NCBI GenBank assembly: GCA_035495315.1
Contig: DATJGF010000063.1
Span: 47,829 to 111,828, forward strand
DNA length: 64,000 bases
DNA from: DATJGF01 sp035495315
Lineage (GTDB): Bacteria; Verrucomicrobiota; Verrucomicrobiia; Limisphaerales; UBA8199
Direction: 5' to 3'
This document shows positions 1 to 9,600 of the stretch, in pieces. The notes under the pieces were generated by a model. That model made no database searches and was not told the origin of the DNA. It saw only the letters and a list, made by a program, of their open reading frames with translations. Made by a program: the position numbers and the translations under genes. Positions within the stretch are counted from its first letter, which is position 1. Every line of letters begins with the position of its first letter.

Positions 1-77
1 TCCCAAACCGTGTGCAACAGCATCCAGCCAACTTGATGAACCCACGCGTGATTCGTCAGAGTCAAAAGAAAGTTCAC
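1..77 (-). CDS. M56-family (BlaR1/MecR1-like) membrane peptidase, 5' end only
   Basis: Only the first 25 codons lie in the window; the gene runs off the left edge. It starts with GTG at 77-75, and this codon overlaps the stop of the repressor gene just upstream as GTGA, which suggests translational coupling. The residues WVHQVGWMLLHTVW match the first hydrophobic helix of BlaR1/MecR1-type sensor peptidases. In that family an integral-membrane metallopeptidase senses a signal and leads to inactivation of its partner BlaI-type repressor. The pairing with an overlapping BlaI gene is the main support, because no catalytic motif is visible here. Confidence 0.7.
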   Translation of the reverse strand, partial: MNFLLTLTNHAWVHQVGWMLLHTVW

Positions 78-457
78 TCCCCTCCCTCCATTTCATCCAA
101 CAGCCGTCGTATTTCTGCGAGCTCCGCTGGCGAAGCTTTCTTTACTGCCAACGCCTGCAGAACCAGCTTACTGGCTGAGCCGGCAAATACTCGCTCCAGC
201 AATTGCCCGACCACCTGTCGCTGGGTCTGATCCTCAGTCGCTGTTGCCTCGTAAACATGGGAACGGGAGGTGGCATCCCGCTTCACCAGCCCTTTTTCGA
301 GCATAATCTGCAACAGCTTGAGCACGGTCGTATACCCGGTTTTTTGGGTTGGGCTGATTTGATCCCACACCTCGCGCACGGTGCTTGGGCCGCGCTGCCA
401 GAGCACGCGCAGGATGGCCAGTTCGGCATCGGTCGGTTTAGCTCGGGACTTTTTCAT
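74..457 (-). CDS. BlaI/MecI/CopY-family transcriptional repressor
   Basis: A 127-residue winged-helix repressor. The N-terminal half (PTDAELAILRVLW, then TGYTTVLKLLQIM) is the typical BlaI DNA-binding domain; the C-terminal half (ERVFAGSASKLVLQAL) is the dimerisation and cleavage region. Family members repress their own operon until a partner M56 peptidase inactivates them, and such a partner starts in the overlapping GTGA codon. I chose the ATG at 457. The open frame extends to a TTG at 502, but that codon lies inside the -35 box of a convincing promoter. Two matching inverted repeats at 479-494 and 501-516 are the likely autoregulatory operators. The inducing signal cannot be read from the sequence. 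Confidence 0.9.
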   Translation of the reverse strand: MKKSRAKPTDAELAILRVLWQRGPSTVREVWDQISPTQKTGYTTVLKLLQIMLEKGLVKRDATSRSHVYEATATEDQTQRQVVGQLLERVFAGSASKLVLQALAVKKASPAELAEIRRLLDEMEGGE

Positions 458-474
458 CAAGGAAACCGGGTTTG

Positions 475-502
475 ATAATACGAAACGATTCGTAGTTGTC
501 AA
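475..502 (-). promoter_or_regulatory. Sigma-70-type promoter of the BlaI-M56 operon
   Basis: On the minus strand TTGACA (502-497) is followed by a 16-bp spacer and TATTAT (480-475). This predicts a transcript start near 468 and a leader of only about 10 nt before the ATG at 457. Both elements are covered by the two inverted repeats described separately. Confidence 0.75.
479..494. promoter_or_regulatory. Operator 1 for the BlaI-type repressor
   Basis: Inverted repeat TACGAA-ACGA-TTCGTA. It fills the promoter spacer and touches the -10 box. The 6-4-6 dyad resembles the size and spacing of known BlaI/MecI operators, although the half-site sequence differs. Confidence 0.65.
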
Positions 503-516
503 CGAAAAGATTCGTA
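501..516. promoter_or_regulatory. Operator 2 for the BlaI-type repressor
   Basis: Second inverted repeat, ACGAA-AAGA-TTCGT, overlapping the -35 box. Its centre lies 22 bp from that of operator 1, about two helical turns, so both sites present the same DNA face. Confidence 0.6.
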
Positions 517-553
517 CTCAGCCTCTCCCGAAACCAACGGAGTCCATATAAAT

Positions 554-631
554 CGGAAGGCCGGCCTCGGGGGAACCAGAAAAGCGACTTTTTCCAAGGG
601 ATTCTGACACCTCGCGGAAGTTCGCCTTCCG
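554..631. repeat. Palindromic element, copy 1 (CGGAAGGCC family)
   Basis: Left arm begins CGGAAGGCCGGCCTCGG; right arm is its approximate complement, ending in GCCTTCCG at 631. It is more diverged than the other copies (11601, 16037, 23969, 39816). It lies between the repressor promoter and the stop of the leftward peptidase gene, where it could also act as a terminator. Confidence 0.6.
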
Positions 632-642
632 CAGACTCCTGA

Positions 643-1854
643 TTAGGGATAAACGACGACTCCCGATCGATTCAGGCTGTCCCAGTTGATCAGAAACAGC
701 TTTTTGGGCCAATACGCCAAGCCACACGTGGGATCCATAATGAAAAAACCATTGGGATCTTCAGGGCTTCCGCGAAAGCCGCAGACGACTCGAGCGTGCT
801 CGCCGTCCGCTGCGCGAACGAGCTTGCCGGCAGGAGTGTGCCAGGTAATCGGTTGCCCCCTGCTCATAAAGCCCCACACCACCACTGGCCGATGCGCCAC
901 CAAGTGCCGCGTCAAATCCTGGATCGACCCATTTTCGATTGGCTCAGCCTTTTTCCAATTGCGGGCTGTTTCTGCCAAAGGCCGGCAATGAATGCCATAA
1001 CCGTCCAGCGGCATCGTGCCATCGATATTCCCTACAAAGCCAGCGTCGGGATCGCCCCAAACCCCGTTGGTGTGCGGCGTCCTGTCAAAATGGAGCTTGC
1101 TGATGATACTCTCTTCGGAAACATGCGCCCCCTGGTAGTCGAGCGCTATTTTCAGAGCGGCTGCCTCACAGCTCAGAGCATGCTGTTGACGATGAAACCG
1201 GACAGGGAGTTGAACGGATGATCCGGAGAGCCGTGCTGAAGTGCCAACCGAACTCGCTGGAGCGGCCTGTTTTTCTCTGCTTTGCGGTTGCTCCACTGCG
1301 GATGCCATGTGATTACTTTCGCTGATACCACGGTTTTTGAACAGTTCATCTTGTCGGGATAGAAAAGCTGCCCATTCCTTGGCGACAACCCATTTGATGG
1401 TACCGTCCACCATGAGGACCTCTCGTGACCCACGGAGGGTCCGTTGTCCGTTGTGACCCAAACCGACTTTGTCCCAAAGGACAGCCAGGCGTTTGTCATC
1501 GGACCTGCTAAGGCGCTCAACGTAGTGCCAGCCGCAACTTTCGGAGGACAGGAGCAGGTCGGAAGCCAAAACCTCGCGAGTGATTTCAGGTGGCACGCTT
1601 TTCCCGCATAAAGTTTCGGCATCGAGCAAGCCTTCGCGGTACAACAAACCAAGAGAGGCTTCGGGTGAAGATTGACCGCTTGGAAAATGACCTGTATGGC
1701 GATCGGCATAGGCATCGAGGGCCAGCCGCACCAGTTTAATGCAGCAATGACTTCGGCCGTGCGGATACCGCCACCTGAGGCCGGTCAGACTAATTGCCCA
1801 GATGACGATAACCGCCGTGACGATCGTAGCAATGCTGCGCCGTGTCAGTTGCAT
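643..1854 (-). CDS. Membrane-anchored pilin-like domain fused to a C39-type cysteine peptidase
   Basis: 403 residues. An N-terminal transmembrane helix (about 7-26) is followed by a region (about 38-165) that resembles the globular part of prepilin-like proteins of this phylum: DAYADRHTGHFP, SLGLLYREGLLD, and an H..DG element reading HNG (134-136) and MVDGTIKWV. A low-complexity linker (about 175-215) leads to a peptidase C39_2-like domain (about 216-403). There Cys229 (HALSCEAAAL), His353 (GEHARVV) and Asp374 (IMDPTCG) form an apparently intact triad, with the WGDPDAGFVG and GYGIH signatures. Expected location is the outer face of the inner membrane. The substrate is unknown; double-glycine leader cleavage cannot be assumed because no ABC transporter domain is present. 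Confidence 0.7.
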   Translation of the reverse strand: MQLTRRSIATIVTAVIVIWAISLTGLRWRYPHGRSHCCIKLVRLALDAYADRHTGHFPSGQSSPEASLGLLYREGLLDAETLCGKSVPPEITREVLASDLLLSSESCGWHYVERLSRSDDKRLAVLWDKVGLGHNGQRTLRGSREVLMVDGTIKWVVAKEWAAFLSRQDELFKNRGISESNHMASAVEQPQSREKQAAPASSVGTSARLSGSSVQLPVRFHRQQHALSCEAAALKIALDYQGAHVSEESIISKLHFDRTPHTNGVWGDPDAGFVGNIDGTMPLDGYGIHCRPLAETARNWKKAEPIENGSIQDLTRHLVAHRPVVVWGFMSRGQPITWHTPAGKLVRAADGEHARVVCGFRGSPEDPNGFFIMDPTCGLAYWPKKLFLINWDSLNRSGVVVYP

Positions 1855-1919
1855 TTATATTGGCCTGCCGGTTTATGCCGGCGGCACTTTAAAATAGGTT
1901 AGGTCCATTCCCCGGAGTG

Positions 1920-2474
1920 TTACCACTTTACTTCCTGGCCGGTCTGGAGCTTGCTTGCGACATCGTTGAGCCCCAGGGCGATCCGTTCGGCTTCTTCGCG
2001 GGTGGCATCGGGAGTAAAGATTAGCAAGCCGTCGGGGATATGGGTTTGAATTCGAGGCGCGGCGAGCCAGCGTCCTTGATTGAGGGTGTGCTCGAGGGGA
2101 TTCATGAACTGGCAGTAGACAGCGATGTGCCGACTTCTGTTGGCGGCGGTATATTCCTCGAGCAGCCAGGAACCCTGGTGATCAAATTGGATGCTGAGAC
2201 CAAACCCGCCCGGCGTGTCTACAACCTTGGCCTCTTTGACATTGGCTTCGGTCAAAAAGGGGTCTTTGCTGACGGTCATTTGCACCGGGTGTTCGCGAAA
2301 AATCGAGATCGTCTGTGTGCGTCCCATCGGATCGGGATTCAACTCCTGGTGCAAACGAAGGGTGCTGAGCACCTTTTTATCTTGGCCTTTTTTCTTGTCG
2401 GTTTGGCATCCGCAGACACTGAGGGCGAGGAGGATTCCCAAATAGATATTGAATCGATGCCAACGGTTCATCAT
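1920..2474 (-). CDS. Putative lipoprotein, SecDF P1-head-like fold suspected
   Basis: 184 residues with a short basic start, a hydrophobic stretch and a possible lipobox ending at the second Cys of VCGC, then a Lys-rich linker. The C-terminal half (RHIAVYCQF, WLAAPRIQTHIPDGLLIFTPDATREEAERIALGL) follows the pattern of the periplasmic P1-head region of SecD: self-reported variable, source, then a segment in which residues are summed over an EA..lA..L helix. That similarity is my reading of the pattern and needs a profile search. It is transcribed leftward, 65 bp upstream of the peptidase fusion gene, so the two may share a transcript. Confidence 0.5.
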   Translation of the reverse strand: MMNRWHRFNIYLGILLALSVCGCQTDKKKGQDKKVLSTLRLHQELNPDPMGRTQTISIFREHPVQMTVSKDPFLTEANVKEAKVVDTPGGFGLSIQFDHQGSWLLEEYTAANRSRHIAVYCQFMNPLEHTLNQGRWLAAPRIQTHIPDGLLIFTPDATREEAERIALGLNDVASKLQTGQEVKW

Positions 2475-2518
2475 AGTGCATCAAACAAACGATTTAGGCC
2501 CAGAAAGTAAAGACGTAT

Positions 2519-2677
2519 ATGAGCAAGCAGTACAACAAAGCCGAGAAGCGCAAACGCCGCCACGCTTACCTGAAACGCAAGCGAGCAGCGACCAAAAGCA
2601 AAGGCAAAGCCCCTGCCAGCAATTCCTCCAAGCCTACTCAAACCCCCGCCACGACAGCAGTCGAGGCCAATGCCTGA
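2519..2677 (+). CDS. Tiny Lys/Arg-rich basic protein (52 aa)
   Basis: Encodes 52 residues starting MSKQYNKAEKRKRRHAYLKR and ending in a Ser/Thr/Pro/Ala-rich tail. It is too short for ordinary gene calling, but the highly basic helix AEKRKRRHAYLKRKR is like that of very small proteins I recall in other Verrucomicrobiota genomes. Function is unknown; nucleic-acid or ribosome binding is a guess from charge alone. The start is ATG with only a weak GAAAG upstream. It lies divergent from the lipoprotein gene and convergent with the acetyltransferase gene. Confidence 0.6.
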   Translation: MSKQYNKAEKRKRRHAYLKRKRAATKSKGKAPASNSSKPTQTPATTAVEANA

Positions 2678-2720
2678 AGCTTCGTCGAAGGTCCCCCCGA
2701 AAGTTATCTGCGCGGTGTCG

Positions 2721-3176
2721 TCAGGGGCACCATTTGTACCGGCGCTTTCGTCGTGCCCCTCGTTCATAGCCCGGATCGTGCTTGGGAATCGCGGTCTCCT
2801 CTATAAAAACGGCACCCAAACGCTCAATAGTGCGGATGGAGGGTAAATTATCCGGATCGCAGGTCAGGATCACCTCCGTATAGATCGAGCGTACAAACGG
2901 GGCCAAAGCACAGCACGCTTGCAAGGCGTAGTGATGGCCTCGAAAGCGTTCCTCAATCGCATACCCGATATGACCCGCACACAGGCGGACATGTTCGCTG
3001 TCACCAACTCGAAAATTAATATGCCCAACGTCGCCGACTCCAGCTGCAAAGATTCGAAAATGATAAAACGGCGCTAACCCGCGACCTGCTTCCACGGCGA
3101 CGATTTGGACGAAGCCGAGTGACACGTCCCGATAAGCCAGGGCTCGCGGCGCTTCGGGCAAAGCATCAAGTGCCAT
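2721..3176 (-). CDS. GNAT-family N-acetyltransferase
   Basis: 151 residues. The acetyl-CoA-binding core is visible as GHIGYAIEERFRGHHYALQACCAL, split here as GHIGYAIEE and RFRGHHYALQ (about residues 78-98), followed by the late strand-helix pair LTCDPDNLPSIRTIERLGAVFIEE typical of RimJ/RimL-type enzymes. Such enzymes transfer acetyl from acetyl-CoA to an amine on a protein or small molecule; the acceptor is unknown. The ATG at 3176 is well placed. The C-terminal tail is strongly basic (GARRKRRYKW). Confidence 0.8.
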   Translation of the reverse strand: MALDALPEAPRALAYRDVSLGFVQIVAVEAGRGLAPFYHFRIFAAGVGDVGHINFRVGDSEHVRLCAGHIGYAIEERFRGHHYALQACCALAPFVRSIYTEVILTCDPDNLPSIRTIERLGAVFIEETAIPKHDPGYERGARRKRRYKWCP

Positions 3177-3262
3177 TCGTTAGGAGGAGGATGAACGGAG
3201 TGACGCACACAATCCAGCGCTTATCGCGTGAATTGCCTGCTGATCTCCAGCGTTAAAAAGCC

Positions 3263-3294
3263 GGCGACGGCTTGCCGCAAGGCTCGCCGTCGCC
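3263..3294. repeat. Hairpin in the 3177-3560 intergenic gap
   Basis: Perfect arms GGCGACGG (3263-3270) and CCGTCGCC (3287-3294), with an inner CTTG-CCG-CAAG stem. It sits between two divergently transcribed genes, so a terminator role is not expected. The rest of this 384-bp gap holds only the heptad array at 3396-3437. Confidence 0.55.
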
Positions 3295-3395
3295 CACAAG
3301 TCAAAACTCAGTCACAGCCAGATGTGACCGTCTACGTTTTTTTACTGCTTATGTCCGAGTTCGTCACTGTGCGTTTGGAAGCACACCCACGGTAG

Positions 3396-3437
3396 ATCCG
3401 AAATCCGAAAGGCGAAATCCGAATTGGAAGACCGGAA
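3396..3437. repeat. Heptad array (ATCCGAA type), 6 units
   Basis: Six consecutive 7-nt units: ATCCGAA, ATCCGAA, AGGCGAA, ATCCGAA, TTGGAAG, ACCGGAA. Belongs to the degenerate heptad family found at about a dozen loci in this window. Confidence 0.75.
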
Positions 3438-3560
3438 ACTCCCGCACGACACAAGGCATGGGCAATAATAATGTCGCAATTCGATTTGGGTTTCCAAAGA
3501 TCAAGGGCGCGCAAGAAACCCCTTTTACGGATTGAGGGATTGTGATAAGAAAGATAAGCC

Positions 3561-4409
<849 letters not shown>

Positions 4410-4509
4410 GATCCTAATCCGCTGACTCGGCCCGCAGCAGTTTGCTAACGCTGCTTCTTAGTTAGCCACGGGCTCGGGTAAGAACAGATTCATGGCGCCT
4501 TTAGTTAGC

Positions 4510-5442
4510 CTATCCTTTTTTCAGTTTCCAGCCCATGGCCATCATCGATTCATCATAGGGCGCCGGGACGACTCCCTCCGAGGCATAGAAATAAAGCGCG
4601 CACAAGTAGACACGGCTGGCAATGCTGGTCAGATAACTATACAGGATGATGGTCGCCAGCCAGGGGAGGCCAAATAACAACAGGACCCACGGGTTCGACA
4701 GCAGGTATGCACCAATGCCGACGCTGATCCAAGAAACAATCGAGGCCCAGAGCACCATGAGATTCATACCCTTTAACCCGACATAACCTGCGAGCATTTC
4801 TCCCCAGGTCCGCTTGATCGTTGTCGCTGATTTGGAAAGAATCGCAAACGGATTCGAAACTGAGTTGTCGCGCGCCAAAATCGGAATCGCGAAGATCGCC
4901 GCCATGCTCCACGCCAACCCAATCAGTCCGGCGATCGCACGGCCAACCAAGGACCATCTTTCTTCGAGCCAGCGGATAATTAGCCCGACAACGCCCGCGA
5001 CCAGGCTCCAGAGCAGAATCGACTGCCAGCGCCGGCAAGCGACAGCAATTCCCCGTTGAATTGAGACCGGGTGACCGCTCAATGCCTCGATGATTTCAGC
5101 GTTGAAGGCAACGCTTGCCAGGGTGGCGAGGAACATGTTCAACAGGTAAATCCCGGCCAGCATGGTCGTGCCGAGAGGTTGCAGATGGAAATTAAAGGTC
5201 GCTCCGTCAGAAAAACGTGCGAATCCCACCTTGTCGGCAAAGGTCTGAATCGTGCCGCCAGAGATCCAGTGCGGCGCCAAAAACACCAATGCGACTGGGG
5301 CCAGGAAGAATAAGGCAATGGCGGTGGTCAGCAGTCCCGTCACAATTGGGAAAACGAGTAGCTTCGGCTGCTGTACAATCACGCGAACGGAACTTTTGAA
5401 GAGGTGCCAACTACGTTGGAGTTTCTCGCTCAACGCGTTCAT
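4510..5442 (-). CDS. DUF6159-like integral membrane protein
   Basis: 310 residues with about six hydrophobic segments: LLVFPIVTGLLTTAIALFFL split by charged turns, LAGIYLLNMFLATLASVAF, SILLWSLVAGVVGLIIRWL, IAGLIGLAWSMAAIFAIPIL, LMVLWASIVSWISVGIGAYL, and PWVLLLFGLPWLATIIL. The N-terminus (RSWHLFKSSVRVIVQQPKLL) and the short C-terminal tail match the layout of the DUF6159 family, whose biochemical role is not known. It is convergent with the prepilin-like gene, 100 bp apart. Start ATG at 5442. Confidence 0.7.
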   Translation of the reverse strand: MNALSEKLQRSWHLFKSSVRVIVQQPKLLVFPIVTGLLTTAIALFFLAPVALVFLAPHWISGGTIQTFADKVGFARFSDGATFNFHLQPLGTTMLAGIYLLNMFLATLASVAFNAEIIEALSGHPVSIQRGIAVACRRWQSILLWSLVAGVVGLIIRWLEERWSLVGRAIAGLIGLAWSMAAIFAIPILARDNSVSNPFAILSKSATTIKRTWGEMLAGYVGLKGMNLMVLWASIVSWISVGIGAYLLSNPWVLLLFGLPWLATIILYSYLTSIASRVYLCALYFYASEGVVPAPYDESMMAMGWKLKKG

Positions 5443-5689
5443 GGTTTTGTATTGTTTAAGGCCCTGCCCGTCGGGTCATTGTTTCTGCAATATTCACCGT
5501 GCGTTATGGGATTTATGCGCCTTTCCCGCCGATGGGTCTATTACAAAGCGAAAGCAAAGTTGGAAGGGGATGTATTCTGAAACTGCCCCCGCTCGGAATC
5601 GAGAGAGCGGCCGGAACGCCGGGCAGCTTCACACACCTCGGTCTTCCGAATCTTGGGTCGGGGCTCTGAAATGTTCTGTCGCTGCGAAA

Positions 5690-6556
5690 TTACAGGGTCG
5701 GCGTCGTGTCTGGCCTTTCGCCCGTGTACCAATGATAGTCGACACCCTTGGGCGAGTAAGGGATTTTGCTGACATTACCGCCATTCCAAAGAGTCATGCA
5801 CCCTTTATTATGGCGCCACCAGCCGAGGGTTAAATCCGCGCCGCCGTACAGGGCTCCGTATGTCGAACCGGCGGCAAATTTGCCGAGGATTTTGGTCTGT
5901 CCTGGGAACAAGCCGAGAGAATCGTCCGGTCCAGCCATTAGTTGTTCGAACGAATCCTGGCATAAGATTGTCGTCGCCGGACTAAGATAGCTGGTGGTTT
6001 TGAGGGGGCCGACGTCTGAATCGCCATATTGGGAGCCGCTGCCGTTATAGGGGGTAAGCAACAGTTGGCATAATCCATAGGTGGAATTGGCCCAGAATTC
6101 GTGGGGATAATTGTAGCCGAGATCGCGGAAGTCATCGATTGGTTTGCCATCAGGACAGGCGAAGAGTTTCCGGTTTCCAGCGAAATACTGGTAATATCCG
6201 AGTGCCCAATAACCGTCATAGTCCGTCGGTTGGCGCAACACGGTCGAATTTGGTCCCATCGTCCATTGTCCCCCATAAATCACCGATCCGCCCTGCAGAC
6301 AAAAGTAGGTATCCCGATTGTCATCGGCATATAAATGGGCGGCGATCCCAACCTGTCGCAAGTTGCCTCGACACTGCGTCGCTCGGGCCTTCTCCTTCGC
6401 CTGGGCCAGTGCGGACATGAGCATGCTGGCCAGGATCGCGATGATCGCAATTACGACCAGCAACTCAATCAAGGTGAACCCGACCGCGTAGCTGGAGGAG
6501 GACTTCGAGCGTTCCCTTTTGCGCAAGATTTTTGGGCAAAGATTCGGCATAGCCAT
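5690..6556 (-). CDS. Prepilin-like N-methylation domain protein (DUF1559-type), copy 2
   Basis: 288 residues from the ATG at 6556 (a TTG further up is less likely). A basic, Ser-rich leader precedes GFTLIELLVVIAIIAILASM, with the canonical Gly before Phe. Then come TQCRGNLRQVGIAAHLYADD, a strand-rich Tyr/Gly-rich body, LFACPDG and a late RHNKGCMTLWNGGNVSKIPY. In that last motif the usual H..DG element reads H..GG, so the metal-site-like Asp is missing. It ends in ERPDTTPTL rather than the DLxWLxxR tail of the copies at 3561 and 40039. Confidence 0.85.
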   Translation of the reverse strand: MAMPNLCPKILRKRERSKSSSSYAVGFTLIELLVVIAIIAILASMLMSALAQAKEKARATQCRGNLRQVGIAAHLYADDNRDTYFCLQGGSVIYGGQWTMGPNSTVLRQPTDYDGYWALGYYQYFAGNRKLFACPDGKPIDDFRDLGYNYPHEFWANSTYGLCQLLLTPYNGSGSQYGDSDVGPLKTTSYLSPATTILCQDSFEQLMAGPDDSLGLFPGQTKILGKFAAGSTYGALYGGADLTLGWWRHNKGCMTLWNGGNVSKIPYSPKGVDYHWYTGERPDTTPTL

Positions 6557-6693
6557 ATTGCATCTCAAGTTCTAATGCGCATTAACAACTGCCCTCATTA
6601 ACGCTTTCAAATCCTCTTGTAAACCGCATAAATTCTGCCAAACCGGCCTTAAATGTCAATCAAAATATTGGGCGTGTGCCAAAAAATCCCGCT

Positions 6694-9600
6694 CTACTGC
6701 ACCAGCACCCGATAAAATCGACGCGCAGCGCTAGCCGAATCCGAAACGGTTCTGATTGACCCATTCCCGGGCACGGTGGCAAGTGTTCGCCAGTTCGGAG
6801 AAGTCAGGCTGTCGGTTGCTTGCACGATATAGGTGAAACCGACCGTGGTATTGAATGGAACGGTGATGACTCCCTGTGACACTGTAGGGGTGCTCAGCAA
6901 GGTGGTTTCGGCGAGTGAAACCGTCACATTTGTGCCGTTATAACGCGGCATCCATATCGTGTCAGACACTGTGGAGGGATCGATTTGGGAGAAACTGCCT
7001 GCCTGCATTGCGCAGCTTAGGATTTGGAAGATGACGGCCGGTTGAGGATTATACCCGTTGATTACGTTCAACTGCAATCGGCCGCCGAGGTTTGCAGCGC
7101 CCCGGACCACTAATTGATCGGATTGGACACCTGGAGAAAATCCACCGAGCTCAATATTCAAGATGCCTGTTGCGGTTTGCTGATAATCCTTCGTCACGGT
7201 GAGCGTGCCGGGCGAACCACCGGGCCTCACAATCCCGCCGTTTACTAGTGTGGCATCAATTGTCCCGGGACCGGACAGAGTCCCGCCTTGCACATTTAGC
7301 GTTGTGCCTCCGAGAATGGTTCCCGCGTCGATCAAGGCAATGCCTTCGGTTTGCGTCCAGGCTCCGTTAAATCGCAGGCGGCCGGTTTTGATCTCGAGGT
7401 TGCCGGAATTTAGGAAATCTGCCGCTAAGCTGCTCTGACCGTTCCCCGCCGATTTCAGCAACAGGCCGCCATTATTGATGGTGACAAAAGGTGGCGCGCT
7501 ATTCGACAAGTTGACATCAGTTTGCACGTCAAGGGTCCCGCCAGGGAGGTTATTAATAGTGGCACCAGCTCCGCCTGTAATAGTTCCCTGCCCAAGCCAT
7601 CGGCACGAACCCGCATTGTTAATGAGCGACCCCGAAATTTGACTGCTGCTTCCCGGTCCCGGATTTATCAACAGGGCCCCGCTGGGATCGACGTTGATAC
7701 CCGCGAGGCTCAATGTTCCATCGAGCCAATTCAACACCCCTGGCAACAGGCCGCCCCCCAGCACATGAATCGTGCCGGCTCCGGTCACTGTGTCTAGAAT
7801 CTCCACATTACCGCTAATCTGTGCTTCCCCAGAGAGGGTGGCGCCGTTCAACCATCGGGTCGTTCCCGGCCCTGAAAAGAGACTGTTGACGCCAGACTCG
7901 ACTTGGAAAGGTCCTGTAAAAATGAGGAAGGAATTGGTTGGACCGGTATTGAACTCGCCCGCCCCGCCGCTCGATTTCCAATCGATGCCGGGCCCAAGCT
8001 GGAGCGTGGCACCCACCGCGCGGATGGTTCCGCTGTTGTCGACAATGAGATGATTGGTTGATGAACCATTTATTGAGTTGGTGGTGGCGGAGAGCAGGAG
8101 AGCTCCCGGCGAGACCACTAACCGGCTCTGAGGTGGCGCCGTGCTGCCCGCGATCACTGACCCTTCGCCCAGTTTGAAAATCCCGTTATCCTCAAGCAAA
8201 GACCCTTGGCTCAGGCTTAGGGTTGCATTCGTCGCGGGAGCGAGGGCTTGCATGTTTGCCGATACGGCCGGCAAGAGGCGGAGTGTCGATTGTTTCAAAC
8301 TGCAGTTGGTTCCGCTGATGGTCAGGCTGTTAGATACATTTAGAGTGGAATTGGTCAAACCAGCGCCGCCATACATGGTGAAAGTCTGGACTGCGAAGTT
8401 GCCGTTGTTGAGGCTTCCATTAGCGTCAGCAAACAGGCTGCCAAAATAGATCCAATTCGTTGTGCCCTGTGCGTCGATTGTCCCATTGGCGCCCAACTCG
8501 AGGCTGGTGACGGTGATGGGCCCATTCATTAGCCATTCGGCCGGCGCGATCCCTTCGAGCAAGCGGACGGTGCCTGCGCCAGTAAAGCTGGCGCCAGCAG
8601 TGAGGGTATGCGTGGTTCCCCAGAACCAGAGTGTGGTGCCCTCGGCGGAGCGAAATTCACCGGAGCTAATGCCGCCGAGCAGATTCAATTGACCGCTTTG
8701 GATGTCGACTAAGCCATTATTATTAAAATCCGGTCCTTGCGGTGGAACGGCGGTTCCGAAAAATGTGGTGCCGCTGCTGGTTTTGCGAAAAGTTCCCGCA
8801 TTGTGAAATGCTCCTCCCAGAGGCCCTGGGGCACCCGAGAAGGTGCCATCGGCGCGTACTTCGAAGATGGCTCCCGGCATGTTGAAGAGGACGGCTCCTT
8901 GATCCATGAGGAGATCCCCGCTCAGGACCCAGCACATACCTGAGTTGTTGAGCGTGCAGCCGGATAATCGACGGGCGGTTCCGGCGCCGCCGGTGAACAA
9001 CATTGTCCCGCCTGAATCAATGTTAACTGAAGCCAACGAGAGTGAACCGTTGCTCCAGTTTAAGGTGCCGCCCGGGAACGTGGTTCCCATTATCTCGATC
9101 GTTCCGGCTCCGCTTACCGAGTCTACGATTTCAAGGTTACCGCTGACCTGGCCTGCGCCATCGACGCTTGCGCCCGCAATCCAGCGGTTGGTTCCCGGAC
9201 CGGTAAAGGCGTCCGAAACACCCAAATCGACATGGAACGGGGTGGCAAAAAAAAGGAAAGAATTGGCGGCAGCGGCTCTGAACTCGCCGGTTCCACCGCT
9301 TGCGTGCCAATCAATGCCGCCGTCGAATTGCAGAGTTCCACCGTCGACCCGGATCAGCCCGCTATTATCCACAATGAGATGATTACCGGGTGAGCCCAAC
9401 ACGAAAGTGGCATTGGTGGTTGCCAGGACTCCGCCGGTGTCGATAAGGAGCTGGCTTTGAGGCAAGCCGCCGACAGTGATCTGCGAACCCGCGGTTAAGG
9501 TCAAGCCTCCACCAATGTGAAGCACAGAACCTTCGGCCAGGTTCAGGGTAGCCGCTGTTGCGGGCAATACTGGTTGGAAAATTCCGGAAGCGATTCCAAA

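Noticed and set aside
458..502. TTG start that would add 15 residues to the BlaI-type repressor
   Set aside because: The codon is inside the TTGACA -35 box and the operators; the ATG at 457 gives the normal family N-terminus.
2449..2769. 106-residue + strand frame over the small basic protein
   Set aside because: The shorter frame starting at 2519 encodes the basic protein; the longer one overlaps it in another frame and has no support.
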